This document shows positions 16,898-25,117 of a DNA stretch of 64,000 nt, piece after piece. The notes below the pieces were generated by a model, which saw only the letters and a list, made by a program, of their open reading frames with translations, was not told the origin of the DNA and made no database searches. Origin of the DNA: Marinoscillum furvescens DSM 4134 (GTDB lineage: Bacteria; Bacteroidota; Bacteroidia; Cytophagales; Cyclobacteriaceae); assembly GCF_003386095.1 (NCBI RefSeq), contig NZ_QREG01000003.1, positions 304,456-368,455 on the forward strand, written 5' to 3'. The position numbers and the translations under genes are program-made. The stretch's first letter is position 1. Each line of letters opens with the position of its first letter.

Positions 16898-17944
16898 TTA
16901 TTGGAGAGCAGTCTTCAGTCGGAGGATTTTTCCTTCGGTACCCACGGCATAGCCCACACCGGCAGCATTGAAGTCTACGGCCCAGTAGTTGGCACTGTCC
17001 AGGTTGCTAAAGCTGGTAAAGTTGTCTACGGCATAGTCTAGCCCATTTGGTCCACATACCACCAGCACCTGGTGGGCACCTGCCTGAAACAGGTCGCTAC
17101 CATAAAATGCTCCTTTCGTCACGGGAGGGCCTTGCAGTGTCCAGTTTTTGCCACCATCTGTGGTCTGCGCTATGTTTGCCGAGTAGCCGTCGGTCAATGC
17201 CAGGTCGCCACCCACTATGGTGCCCTGCTGCGCATCGAGCATCCGTATGGAAGTAACCCCTGCCGCATCACCACGGATGAGCGGCGCCTCTGTGTAGGTC
17301 CAGCTGTTGCCAAAATCTTGTGTCATAAGCACACGAGCATTGCCACCAGCACCCGTAGCGATCCATGCTTTACCTTCTGGCTGTACAGCTATACACGTGC
17401 CACTGGCAGCAAAACCGCCCTCACCCTCGCCTGCCGCAGGCAGCGTGGCTGGATCTATCCGGCTCCAGGTTTCACCACCGTCTTCGGTCTTGAGCACAAA
17501 CAGCTCCCCATCGAAGCTATCACCAAAGGCAAGCCCTTTTTGATCATCCCAAAACTCAATGGTGTTTAAAAAACCCCGTACATATGGCATCTGATAAACT
17601 TGCCGAAAGCCCGCGCCCGCCTCATACATGATGATCTGGCTGAGCTCACCAGGCCCGGCACTCATCAAGAGTACCTTGTCTTTGGAAAACGCATGAAGGT
17701 CACGAAACTGCAGCGTGTCGCCCTGCTCATATACGAATGCCTCCCAGTTTTGACCACCATCGGTAGTACGAAGAAAGGTGGCCTCATGCCCACTCACCCA
17801 GGTGGTTTGCTGGTCTACATGGCTGATGGCCTGCAGCAAGGCGCCTGTAGGGCTCGTGAGCGAGTCTTTTTCGAGTACGAGTTGTTTGGGCTGGCAGCCC
17901 CAGCAGAGGGCTAGTACTACGAGCAATTGAAGGGGCTTTGTCAT
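16898..17944 (-). CDS. BNR/YCF48-type beta-propeller lipoprotein
   Basis: The start is taken as MTKPLQLLVVLALCWGCQP at 17944, one base after the stop of the upstream gene, which gives a signal peptide with the lipobox CWGC. The mature chain is built of repeated WxxxxT(D)GGxxW blocks, for example FLRTTDGGQNWEAF, VLKTEDGGETWSRI, VLMTQDFGNSWTYT and IAQTTDGGKNWTLQ. These are the blades of a BNR/sortilin-like seven-bladed propeller of the YCF48 (Ycf48/HCF136) type. Bacterial members are often annotated as oxidoreductases or photosystem assembly factors, but here only a propeller lipoprotein can be claimed. It probably lies in the cell envelope. Confidence 0.85.
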   Translation of the reverse strand: MTKPLQLLVVLALCWGCQPKQLVLEKDSLTSPTGALLQAISHVDQQTTWVSGHEATFLRTTDGGQNWEAFVYEQGDTLQFRDLHAFSKDKVLLMSAGPGELSQIIMYEAGAGFRQVYQMPYVRGFLNTIEFWDDQKGLAFGDSFDGELFVLKTEDGGETWSRIDPATLPAAGEGEGGFAASGTCIAVQPEGKAWIATGAGGNARVLMTQDFGNSWTYTEAPLIRGDAAGVTSIRMLDAQQGTIVGGDLALTDGYSANIAQTTDGGKNWTLQGPPVTKGAFYGSDLFQAGAHQVLVVCGPNGLDYAVDNFTSFSNLDSANYWAVDFNAAGVGYAVGTEGKILRLKTALQ

Positions 17945-17945
17945 G

Positions 17946-18536
17946 CTATTTTTTGTATTTATCGTTGAGTCCCACACCGGCGAGGATCATAGGAGTAATC
18001 TTCTCCAGGCGCTTTTGTTTGGTATCGGCACGCTTGGCATCTGCGATGTACTCGGCATATTCTTTTTGTTTTCCGGGGGTGAGGCTGTCAAACTGCTCGG
18101 AGAGTTTGGCGTCCTGGCTCAGGACCTCCTTTAGCTCGTCGGGGATGACCAGCGGCTTCTTTTCGGGCTTGATTTCCTTGCCCTGCTTTTGGTTTTCGAT
18201 GGCTTCCAAAGCATACGCCCGTACTACCTCCTCGTCTATCGCTTCCAGGTTTTCAAACCGCATTTGGCGCATGCCCCTGGTTTTTCCTTCCTGTGCATTG
18301 ATGAGTATCCCTTTAGGATCTGAAAGAAATGACCCGTTGAAAAACCACAGTCCAGTGTAGGACTTGAATGCCCCGATGCCTACCACATTTTTTCCGTTGA
18401 TGGTGTAGGTGGGGATGCCCCATTTCACGGTTTCTACCAGCTCGGTGCTATTGAGGATTTCACGAAGCTTGGTGAGCTCAGCGGCGTATTCGGTATGTTT
18501 GGAGAGGTATTCTTCTACCGTTTTGTTCTTTTCCAT
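17946..18536 (-). CDS. DUF1801/YdeI family protein
   Basis: The start at 18536 (MEKNKTVEEYLSKH) is preferred over 18566 because the family begins close to this helix. The first 125 residues form a DUF1801 domain with WGIPTYTINGKNVVGIGAFK and WFFNGSFLSDP. The C-terminal 75 residues have the YdeI/OmpD-associated pattern IPDELKEVL ... FDSLTPGKQKEYAEYIADAKRADTKQKRL. The family is widespread and uncharacterised, and the lysine/arginine-rich end is typical. It forms a two-gene unit with the propeller lipoprotein downstream, with a one-base gap, though no functional link is evident. Confidence 0.88.
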   Translation of the reverse strand: MEKNKTVEEYLSKHTEYAAELTKLREILNSTELVETVKWGIPTYTINGKNVVGIGAFKSYTGLWFFNGSFLSDPKGILINAQEGKTRGMRQMRFENLEAIDEEVVRAYALEAIENQKQGKEIKPEKKPLVIPDELKEVLSQDAKLSEQFDSLTPGKQKEYAEYIADAKRADTKQKRLEKITPMILAGVGLNDKYKK

Positions 18537-18593
18537 GGGTTGAAAAATGGTTTTTTGGGTTGTCAAAAAATTGAGCCCAAGATAACCAATTTC

Positions 18594-19145
18594 CTACTGA
18601 TTTTGGCGCTGGTCCAGGTAGTGAGGTATGCCCGCAAATGTGCCCGAAAGCTCCCGCCCTGAAGCTAGCTCCACATCGAAGGTTAGCCTGTAGGTGCCAT
18701 CGTGAGTAATGATAAGCCGGATTTCTCCAGACTCAGCGGGGATGCCTTCCTGACTGCTTCTACCAAAAAAGAACCTGCGAAAAACATCCTGCTCAGGCAC
18801 ATCTTCCAGTTCATCTTCTCCAAGCATGGTATATACTCCGGGCTTCAGCCCTTTTTGCCCGGCAGCAAACAGCTCCAAAAAGATGTAGACATCATACTGC
18901 TCAGTAAGGGTGAAAATAGTGTTTCCCCGATCGGTAACATGGCGCTCAAACATGGAAGACTCGCCGATGAAGGTCATGTCAACATTGTAATGAGACTCAG
19001 CATGATTTCCCCAATCTTCTAATAGCACGTCCGAAAATATATAGCCTTTGCGGCCATAGCTCACCTCCGAAATTTCCTCTTCGTACTCCAGGCAGGAGGT
19101 GAAAAGCAACATAGATATCAAAGAAATGCAGAGGAGTCGGAACAT
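18594..19145 (-). CDS. hypothetical lipoprotein
   Basis: This 183-residue protein begins MFRLLCISLISMLLFTSCLE, a signal with the lipobox FTSC, so it is probably anchored by lipid at Cys18. The mature part is acidic and beta-rich, with LIITHDGTYRLTFDVELASG near the C-terminus. I do not recognise a family. The pattern of a modest beta-sandwich lipoprotein of unknown role is common in Bacteroidota. It is followed by the DUF1801/YdeI gene on the same strand 57 bases downstream. Confidence 0.7.
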   Translation of the reverse strand: MFRLLCISLISMLLFTSCLEYEEEISEVSYGRKGYIFSDVLLEDWGNHAESHYNVDMTFIGESSMFERHVTDRGNTIFTLTEQYDVYIFLELFAAGQKGLKPGVYTMLGEDELEDVPEQDVFRRFFFGRSSQEGIPAESGEIRLIITHDGTYRLTFDVELASGRELSGTFAGIPHYLDQRQNQ

Positions 19146-19204
19146 ACGCGTAAGAATTTGGGCCAGTGGCCTTTCCTACAAGATACCGATTCCTCCGCAG
19201 AGAA

Positions 19205-20056
19205 TTAGGCTGCGGGGTTGGTTTTTTGCCGCATGATGAAGTCATAAGCCTTGTACAGCACCAATATCTCCAGGATCATAGCCGGAAACATCGTGACCAT
19301 ACCTACGAATACAAAAACCACCGTCATGAAGCAAATCCCCGTGATAATCTCGAGAATACCGGCCACTTTGGCACTTTGTCCGAGGCTGTCCTGGAGCTTC
19401 ATGAGCGACACACCAAACACCACCTCTGCTGCACCGATGAGAATGATCATAACCATCATGCTGATGCTATTGAGCTCTACATGATCGGGATAATAAATGG
19501 CCAAAACCACATCGGAAAAAGAAATCGCAGCGATCACAAAAGCATAGACGTAGGCCGCAATGCGAATCTGATGGTTTTCGAAAAGGCTGCCAACACCTAC
19601 AAATCCTCGCATGAACAGGAAAAACGAAATGGCTACCAGCAACTTGAGCGTGGCATAAAAAGGAATCATGGAGCTTTCTATGCCGTCTGATAAAATGAGC
19701 GCATCAGCACCGATTTCGAGCATGAGCATGATGAGATAGACAATGCCAGCAATCCAGCTGGTGTTGAGGCTTTCTTGCTGCTGTGTGAGTGATGTTTTGG
19801 AAAGTGTCATTTTTTGGATGAAGTTTGGTTTTGGTTCATCAGCCTGCAGGCTGAGCCGATTCCAGTCATCCAAATCATACTCCAATGCAGCCAGCAAGAT
19901 TTTCACGGTAGCAAAGCGAGGTGTGACTTCTCCAGCTTCTATCCGCTGAATGGTACGCACGCTTACATTGCTCTGCGCTACAAGTTCCTCTTGCGTCCAG
20001 TTTTTTTCTTTTCGGATGGCTGCCAGGCGCTGACCTAGCTGTGGTTGATTCATCAT
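19205..20056 (-). CDS. membrane-tethered XRE-family transcriptional regulator
   Basis: I place the start at 20056 (MMNQPQLGQRLAAIRKEK); the longer open frame to 20230 has no family-like sequence. Residues 1-65 form a Cro/CI helix-turn-helix, with WTQEELVAQSNVSVRTIQRIE as the recognition region. From about residue 105 the chain has six hydrophobic segments, including GIVYLIMLMLEIGADALIL, YVYAFVIAAISFSDVVLAI and CFMTVVFVFVGMVTMF. The DNA-binding domain is thus anchored to the cytoplasmic membrane. Such fusions could sense a membrane condition directly. An 11-bp tandem repeat lies about 75 bp upstream and may be its operator. Confidence 0.85.
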   Translation of the reverse strand: MMNQPQLGQRLAAIRKEKNWTQEELVAQSNVSVRTIQRIEAGEVTPRFATVKILLAALEYDLDDWNRLSLQADEPKPNFIQKMTLSKTSLTQQQESLNTSWIAGIVYLIMLMLEIGADALILSDGIESSMIPFYATLKLLVAISFFLFMRGFVGVGSLFENHQIRIAAYVYAFVIAAISFSDVVLAIYYPDHVELNSISMMVMIILIGAAEVVFGVSLMKLQDSLGQSAKVAGILEIITGICFMTVVFVFVGMVTMFPAMILEILVLYKAYDFIMRQKTNPAA

Positions 20057-20127
20057 TGGTATTCTGTTTGGATATGACTTTCGACGCTGGCAAGGTAGCA
20101 GCGCCCATTTCTTCCCACCAAAAAATA

Positions 20128-20153
20128 CGCCCGTCATTCGCCCGTCATTCGCC
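20128..20153. repeat. 11-bp tandem repeat upstream of the XRE regulator
   Basis: CGCCCGTCATT is present at 20128-20138 and 20139-20149, followed by a partial third unit (CGCC). On the minus strand this reads AATGACGGGCG twice, upstream of the XRE gene start at 20056. The one-turn spacing places both units on the same face of the DNA, as for an operator bound by an oligomeric regulator. Confidence 0.7.
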
Positions 20154-20180
20154 TGACACATGCGATTGCAGCGAATAGAG

Positions 20181-20723
20181 CTACATTTTAAGCTTATACA
20201 TCTCCGAATTGAAAAGTGGAACCAACGCAAGCACTACGGCCTGCTCGTAATACTCGGTACGCCCCAGCACTCCACCCGTGAGTGAGCCTACGGCACCACC
20301 CGCCTGTTTAGAGTTGTGCTCCGCAAACACCTGATCATTGGCATGGCCTAATTCTACTCCCTTATCGATCAACTGCGTGACTTTTGGCGGCAGCAAAAAG
20401 GTCCCCGTACGCGCTTTGCCATCACCCGCTTTGGTTTGGATCACCACCCAGGCAAAAGCTATGTATCCTTCCATGGTGTGATGAATGCCTCCTTCGATCC
20501 CTACCCAGTAGTCCGCATCTGGCATTTCCCGCTCTGCATTGCATGCACGGTTTACGGCTCCGTGGAGGGTTTCGCCATCCGTCATCGGCTGAGCAGACAC
20601 GTCAGAAGGTACACTCACCCCCTGCACCTCTAGCTCATACTCTGGGTACAGCCGTTGAAAGCCTTGTTTGGTCGCATTGATTTTTACTGGGTTTTCGGAA
20701 GCAACGATGATTCGTTTTTTCAT
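20181..20723 (-). CDS. yjjX: inosine/xanthosine triphosphatase (YjjX/NTPase family)
   Basis: The 180-residue product belongs to the YjjX family of house-cleaning phosphatases that remove non-canonical purine nucleotides such as ITP and XTP from the pool. It starts with the family motif IIVASENPVKINATKQGFQRL. It also shows the DGETLHGAVNRACNA helix, the DYWVGIEGGIHHTMEGY metal and substrate site, and the C-terminal GGAVGSLTGGVLGRTEYYEQAV. The start overlaps the stop of the upstream DUF1801-like gene in an ATGA (20720-20723), so translation is coupled. Confidence 0.92.
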   Translation of the reverse strand: MKKRIIVASENPVKINATKQGFQRLYPEYELEVQGVSVPSDVSAQPMTDGETLHGAVNRACNAEREMPDADYWVGIEGGIHHTMEGYIAFAWVVIQTKAGDGKARTGTFLLPPKVTQLIDKGVELGHANDQVFAEHNSKQAGGAVGSLTGGVLGRTEYYEQAVVLALVPLFNSEMYKLKM

Positions 20724-21091
20724 ATCAGATCGTCTTCTTGGTAAAGTTTAGCACCCAAAGCTACCATGTCCACAAGCTCATTGGTCATTTCATCACTCAA
20801 TTTTTTGATATGAAAGCAGCTTTTTCCCTTGAGGAATTTTTTCAAGTCATCGCTGAGCGAAAAACTGTCGGGGTGCGTGTAGATCGGAAAAAAGTACAAG
20901 CGGATGTCTTTCGGCTTGGGCACTACACTGGCAAAGTAAAAGCCATCTACCTTTTGCCGCCCCTGCATGGCAGGTTTTGTTCCTGCTACTTCAAACACGT
21001 TGGGATTGTCTTTGCGCACCTGCATCGGTGGCACATGGGCCTTCAGGCAGTTTTGGAGGGCCGAGCGAATTTCGTCTAAAGTGGTAATCAT
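20720..21091 (-). CDS. DUF1801-like protein
   Basis: The start is set at 21091 (MITTLDEIRSAL), because the preceding 18 codons up to 21145 have no helical family start. The 123-residue chain shows a DUF1801-like layout, with FEVAGTKPAMQ, GFYFASVVPKPKDIRLYFFP and the C-terminal KKFLKGKSCFHIKKLSDEM. The similarity is weaker than in the protein at 17946-18536. The gene is cotranscribed with yjjX by overlap. Function unknown. Assignment to DUF1801 is from the strand pattern and the FH(I)KK segment only. Confidence 0.65.
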   Translation of the reverse strand: MITTLDEIRSALQNCLKAHVPPMQVRKDNPNVFEVAGTKPAMQGRQKVDGFYFASVVPKPKDIRLYFFPIYTHPDSFSLSDDLKKFLKGKSCFHIKKLSDEMTNELVDMVALGAKLYQEDDLI

Positions 21092-21165
21092 TTTCGTATG
21101 GTAAGCGGTAAAAATAATGGTTTGACCGAAAGAGAGACCGGTCATGCACTTACCTTTGCCGGCCT

Positions 21166-22059
21166 ATGTGGTTACTCCTGGCTATTGCCTCAGCATTCTT
21201 CTTAGGGTTTTATGACATTTTCAAAAAGCTGGCGCTAGACCGAAATGCGGTACTCCCCATTTTGTTTCTATCCACCGTAGCTGGCTCTATCATTATGTTG
21301 GGGTTTGTGCTTAGCTCCCGCACCGGGCTGATACCAGCAGATCACCTGGCTTTTGTACCCACACTTACTGCTCAGGAGCATTGGCTGCTCGTACTCAAAA
21401 CGTTGATCGTGCTCAGCAGCTGGATTTGCACCTATTTTGCTCTGAAGCACCTGCCACTTACCATCTTCGCCCCGATTAGGTCTACAGGACCCTTGTGGAC
21501 TACACTGGGAGCCTTTGTGATTTTTGCCGAACGGCTCACTCCCATGCAGTTTGCTGGCGGTGCACTGATTTTCATTTTTTTCTACCTGTTTTCTACTGCC
21601 GGCAAGCTGGAGGGCTTTTCGTTCCGCACCAACAAATATGTCTGGCTGATGATCACTGGTACGCTACTAGGATCTGTGAGTGCACTATACGATCGCTACC
21701 TACTGCGCGAAATCAACGTAATGGCAGTAGAGGCCTACTTTACCTTTTACCAGACCCTTTTGCTCATTCCCGTACTGGCCATCTTTTGGTATCCCAATCG
21801 CGCGAAAAGCACGCCATTTAGCTGGCGGTGGAGCATTCCATTTATTGGGCTTTTTCTACTCATCGGGGATTACCTGTACTTCTATAGCATCTCGCTGCCC
21901 GACTCGCTCATTTCTATCATTGCTTTGGTACGCCGCTCCAATGTGGTGATCGTTTTCATCTTCGGAGCACTGATTTTCAAAGAGCATAACATCCGTAAAA
22001 AAGGATTTTACCTTATAGGAATACTCGTAGGGTTGGTCTTGCTGGTACTCGGCCGATAG
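21166..22059 (+). CDS. DMT-superfamily (EamA) transporter
   Basis: The 297-residue integral membrane protein has about ten hydrophobic helices arranged as two EamA repeats, starting MWLLLAIASAFFLGFYDIFKK and ending FYLIGILVGLVLLVLG. Members export or exchange small metabolites; the substrate cannot be read from the sequence. TACCTTTG, an exact -7 box, ends at 21158, only eight bases before the ATG, so the mRNA leader would be extremely short. It stands alone, divergent from the yjjX operon and convergent with the deacetylase gene, with which its stop is contiguous (22059/22060). Confidence 0.87.
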   Translation: MWLLLAIASAFFLGFYDIFKKLALDRNAVLPILFLSTVAGSIIMLGFVLSSRTGLIPADHLAFVPTLTAQEHWLLVLKTLIVLSSWICTYFALKHLPLTIFAPIRSTGPLWTTLGAFVIFAERLTPMQFAGGALIFIFFYLFSTAGKLEGFSFRTNKYVWLMITGTLLGSVSALYDRYLLREINVMAVEAYFTFYQTLLLIPVLAIFWYPNRAKSTPFSWRWSIPFIGLFLLIGDYLYFYSISLPDSLISIIALVRRSNVVIVFIFGALIFKEHNIRKKGFYLIGILVGLVLLVLGR

Positions 22060-23103
22060 CTAGTTCACCTCAGGGTTGATCCAGAGGTGGCTGTACCAGT
22101 ACCAGTTTCCTGATTTGTCTGGAACTGTGAGCGTATAGAGTGTTCGTCTGCGGTTAGCGATACTGGTTTCGCTCTTTACAGACACCTTGTTGCCATCTCG
22201 GCTGATGGCACAGTCGCCACCCTGCACGAAGCACTGCAGCTGATCGAGTTGTAAGTCGTCATTGTGAAAAGTAACCTTAAGTGAGGGCGTCTCTTGGCCG
22301 GCAGGCAGCATGAAACTTTTCTGGTCCACAGTCACCTCAGGCACATGCATGCGTGCCTTTTCGGCAAATTTTTTGGGGTCTGAATAGTACTCCGACATGG
22401 GAAAACGAGGACACCGCATCAGGTCCGTGGAGGCGCCAATGACACCTGAGTTTTGTGCCGCGGCGGCTTCAAAATACTCCGAGACGATGGCTTTCATTTT
22501 GGCGTCTAGCTCGCCATAGGGGTAGGCAAATGTAACTGGCGCCTCTCCCAATTGCTCTTTGATCAGGTCCTGACTTTTTTGAAGCTCTGCCTCAAAATTT
22601 TTGTAGCGACTGCTCGCCGGTTGATTCAGAAAGTAAGCATGGCTGTGCGTGTGATTGCCAATTTCTATACCAGCATCTTTCGTTTGCTTGATCTGCGCCC
22701 AGGTCATGTAATCACTTCCGCCTACAGTCTCGGTGTTGATGTAGAGTGACGCCGGAAAACCATACTCACGGAGTACCGGCAATCCGTTTTCGAAAAAGCT
22801 CTTGTAACCATCATCAATCGTAATTACCGCTGTTTTCTGAGCCGGCCCATCTCCTTTGAGGTATTGGATAGCCTCCGCAAACGTGAGCACCTGATAGTTG
22901 TGATCTTTTAGGTATTGAAGGTGGGCCTTAAAGTGGTCTATGGAGACGTTAGTAGACGCAAAGCGATCGTCACCAAACCGGTGATACACAAAGCAAACAA
23001 CTTCTTTGCCCTGGGCAATAGTCTCTTCAGGGTTTCCATCCGATTTTGCCGTTCCACAAGCGATCATGAGTAAGACAACTACCGAAAACAGTGAAAATTT
23101 CAT
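22060..23103 (-). CDS. lipoprotein polysaccharide deacetylase (NodB fold)
   Basis: The 347-residue protein starts with a signal and lipobox (VVVLLMIACG) and continues with a NodB-homology carbohydrate esterase 4 domain. The metal site shows TAVITIDDGYKSFFE with the catalytic Asp and metal Asp, and GNHTHSHAYF with two metal histidines. FAYPYGELDAKM and the later strands complete the barrel. It would remove N- or O-acetyl groups from a cell-surface or cell-wall polysaccharide at the outer side of the membrane. A C-terminal beta domain of about 100 residues with PDKSGNWYWYSHLW follows. It lies two bases downstream of the glucosaminidase gene, so the two likely act together on cell-envelope glycan. 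Confidence 0.9.
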   Translation of the reverse strand: MKFSLFSVVVLLMIACGTAKSDGNPEETIAQGKEVVCFVYHRFGDDRFASTNVSIDHFKAHLQYLKDHNYQVLTFAEAIQYLKGDGPAQKTAVITIDDGYKSFFENGLPVLREYGFPASLYINTETVGGSDYMTWAQIKQTKDAGIEIGNHTHSHAYFLNQPASSRYKNFEAELQKSQDLIKEQLGEAPVTFAYPYGELDAKMKAIVSEYFEAAAAQNSGVIGASTDLMRCPRFPMSEYYSDPKKFAEKARMHVPEVTVDQKSFMLPAGQETPSLKVTFHNDDLQLDQLQCFVQGGDCAISRDGNKVSVKSETSIANRRRTLYTLTVPDKSGNWYWYSHLWINPEVN

Positions 23104-23105
23104 AG

Positions 23106-23900
23106 CTATTTGGGTTTCTTCACAAAGTATTTTGGGTCGATACGAAAGGCATCGTACCTGGTCAAATCATTTTGGCGAATGATTGTTTGCAGCTGATCTA
23201 CATAGGCCATACGCCGCTCAGAGTAATACTTGAGGTGAGGCAACAGCTGCTGCACTTGCTGAGTCTCAGCTCTGGCTGCTCTAAAGTGCCTGTAGGGACG
23301 TGCGCGGGCCATGGTCTCGAAGTAGTCCTGAATGGAAGCTGCCACATCTTCGTATTTGCGCAAATACACATTTTGGTCTTCACGCGCCAGTGAAGCAGGC
23401 ATACGCGGCTCATCAGCATCGTAGGACCAGATACCAAAGAGATTGTTGCCTTCCCGAAAAAAACGAGAGGACCCCCAGCCGCTTTCTACGGCCGCCTGAG
23501 CCAGCACAATACTGCTGGGGTGGGTAAGCATCCTATCTGGAAGCTCCGAAGGGTGCGCTCCTCCAAAGCGCTCCTGCAATTGGCTGAGGTAGGTAGAATC
23601 TGACGGAGACCACTTATCTTGTGCCAGCAAGCCCAGCACACGCTCACGCTCCGCGGCAATCCGGTACCTGGCGATCAGCACAGCGGGTAACACCGCACTG
23701 ATAAATTTTTCTTTGCTTTCATCTACCGGTAGGCTTTCGAATGACGGAAGCTGCTGATACAGTACTGGTTTCACCAAAGAATCCGTAACTGACACTATTT
23801 CTTTAGGAGAATTGGGGATTACCGTTTCTGTTTCTAACACCGTGACGTACTCCCGGCAACCTACCAATAGCAGGATGACACCAAGTTTTAAAAATTTCAT
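23106..23900 (-). CDS. glucosaminidase domain lipoprotein (Bax-like)
   Basis: I choose the start at 23900 (MKFLKLGVILLLVGC), giving a lipoprotein signal; the frame to 23996 adds 32 residues without signal character. The 264-residue product has the glucosaminidase (GH73/Bax) pattern SSIVLAQAAVESGWGSSRFFREGNNLFGIW, with catalytic Glu in AVESGWG. DVAASIQDYFETMARARPYRHFR follows, and both are known from Bax and the flagellar FlgJ family. It would cleave glycan strands of peptidoglycan. It is cotranscribed with the polysaccharide deacetylase directly downstream. Confidence 0.9.
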   Translation of the reverse strand: MKFLKLGVILLLVGCREYVTVLETETVIPNSPKEIVSVTDSLVKPVLYQQLPSFESLPVDESKEKFISAVLPAVLIARYRIAAERERVLGLLAQDKWSPSDSTYLSQLQERFGGAHPSELPDRMLTHPSSIVLAQAAVESGWGSSRFFREGNNLFGIWSYDADEPRMPASLAREDQNVYLRKYEDVAASIQDYFETMARARPYRHFRAARAETQQVQQLLPHLKYYSERRMAYVDQLQTIIRQNDLTRYDAFRIDPKYFVKKPK

Positions 23901-23917
23901 TGCTTGCTTAACGCCCA

Positions 23918-23944
23918 AGCCCTGCCAAGAGTTTTGGCAGGGCT
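23918..23944. other. perfect 11-bp hairpin upstream of the glucosaminidase gene
   Basis: AGCCCTGCCAA (23918-23928) and TTGGCAGGGCT (23934-23944) are perfect inverted repeats around a five-base loop, 18 bases before the glucosaminidase start. There is no T run, so it is not a classic terminator. It could be an mRNA structure in the glucosaminidase leader or an operator. Confidence 0.55.
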
Positions 23945-23950
23945 GATCAA

Positions 23951-23980
23951 AAAAGGCCTGCAATGGATTGCAAGCCTTTT
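23951..23980 (-). terminator. bidirectional-looking terminator after the 24.0-kb secreted gene
   Basis: AAAAGGC-c-TGCAA and TTGCA-a-GCCTTTT (23951-23980) pair over 12 bp with one mismatch and a four-base loop. On the minus strand the hairpin ends in TTTT and lies 28 bases beyond the stop of the secreted protein gene at 24008, so it should end that transcript. Confidence 0.65.
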
Positions 23981-24007
23981 CATCAATCTTAAACACATCA
24001 GCGATCG

Positions 24008-25015
24008 CTACTGGGCGTACCCATAAAACTCTGTCAGTGTTTTATCAATAAAATCATTCATGAGCCCTGTGGTCCTGGCTACATACTGATCACCGTCACA
24101 GGAGGCAGTGTTGGTTACCTGGTCTACTTTGTTGGTAACAAATACAACTCCATAATAGGCTGGTGTGGTAGATGCCGCTGATACTTCCTTAAACTTCTCG
24201 TCTTTGAACACGCCTTCTATCGGAACAGGCTTTTTCAGTGTCGCCACCAGGTAGGCATTGGCCGAGGCGCCCGGTCCACTGCCGGAGGTAAACTTGACCC
24301 TCGAGTGCTCGTAGAGTGACGTCATGCCATCCATACCAAATGCAGACCCCATTTGAAAATCAGTTTTGGCTTTGACCGACGAAAAACCAATCATATTGGA
24401 GGAGTTTGTTTTCATTTCGATGAAGGGAAAGGCGAAAGACGCCTCTATGACTACCGCATCATCCAACTCTTTAGATATGCGAGGCGTGCGATCAATAAAT
24501 GTCTTTTTCTCACGGCCCTTTTTGGTTTCTTTCTTCACCAGGTACTGCGTGCCAGTGGGTGTTACCGATACATAGCCCGGTAGATTGGCGTAGTTTACCT
24601 CTCCACCGTCTTTGAGCTCCCAATCTTCGTAAAATGGAATCCCTGCTGCTTCTGCTGTGGTAATTAGTTCGTATCCGTTGCTTTTGAGGTCTTCCACAAA
24701 GCGCTGGTAGACCTCATCGGTGATTTTTTGAAAATCCGGAATATCTACTCCATCTACTGCTACGGTCATAGTTGTAGAGGTATTGCCACGATAAGATCCA
24801 CCACCTAGCTGGCGGCCACCTTGAGATTTGGCAGTAGCCGAAGCAGTCACGTGAAAGAAAACTTTGAAATTAGCGATATAGGCCTTTTTGGGTGCCTTTT
24901 TAAACTTCTTTTCTCCATAGCCACCTTTGGTAGAAAATACCTCCGATAGCTCCTGGGCATTGCCGGCAAATGAGATCGCTGCGACGAATAGTAAGGTGTA
25001 AGCGAGCTTTTTCAT
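24008..25015 (-). CDS. secreted protein of unknown family
   Basis: The start is set at 25015 (MKKLAYTLLFVAAISFAGNAQ) to give a clean signal peptide. The mature protein is about 315 residues, polar, with strand-rich segments such as AYIANFKVFFHVTASATAK, AVVIEASFAFPFIEM and AYYGVVFVTNKVDQV. I do not recognise the family. One short stretch, DEVYQRFVEDLKSNGYELI, looks helical. The protein lacks a C-terminal membrane-strand signature and a Por-secretion domain, so it is likely periplasmic. A terminator follows at 23951-23980, so it appears to be the last gene of its unit. Confidence 0.7.
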   Translation of the reverse strand: MKKLAYTLLFVAAISFAGNAQELSEVFSTKGGYGEKKFKKAPKKAYIANFKVFFHVTASATAKSQGGRQLGGGSYRGNTSTTMTVAVDGVDIPDFQKITDEVYQRFVEDLKSNGYELITTAEAAGIPFYEDWELKDGGEVNYANLPGYVSVTPTGTQYLVKKETKKGREKKTFIDRTPRISKELDDAVVIEASFAFPFIEMKTNSSNMIGFSSVKAKTDFQMGSAFGMDGMTSLYEHSRVKFTSGSGPGASANAYLVATLKKPVPIEGVFKDEKFKEVSAASTTPAYYGVVFVTNKVDQVTNTASCDGDQYVARTTGLMNDFIDKTLTEFYGYAQ

Positions 25016-25117
25016 GATTTTTAAAATTTTGGTGATATCCAAAGGTCCTCAACATCTGGCTCCAAAAACATACCCTCGTGGGGGCAAATGCATATACCCT
25101 GAAACACGGAGGAGCGC

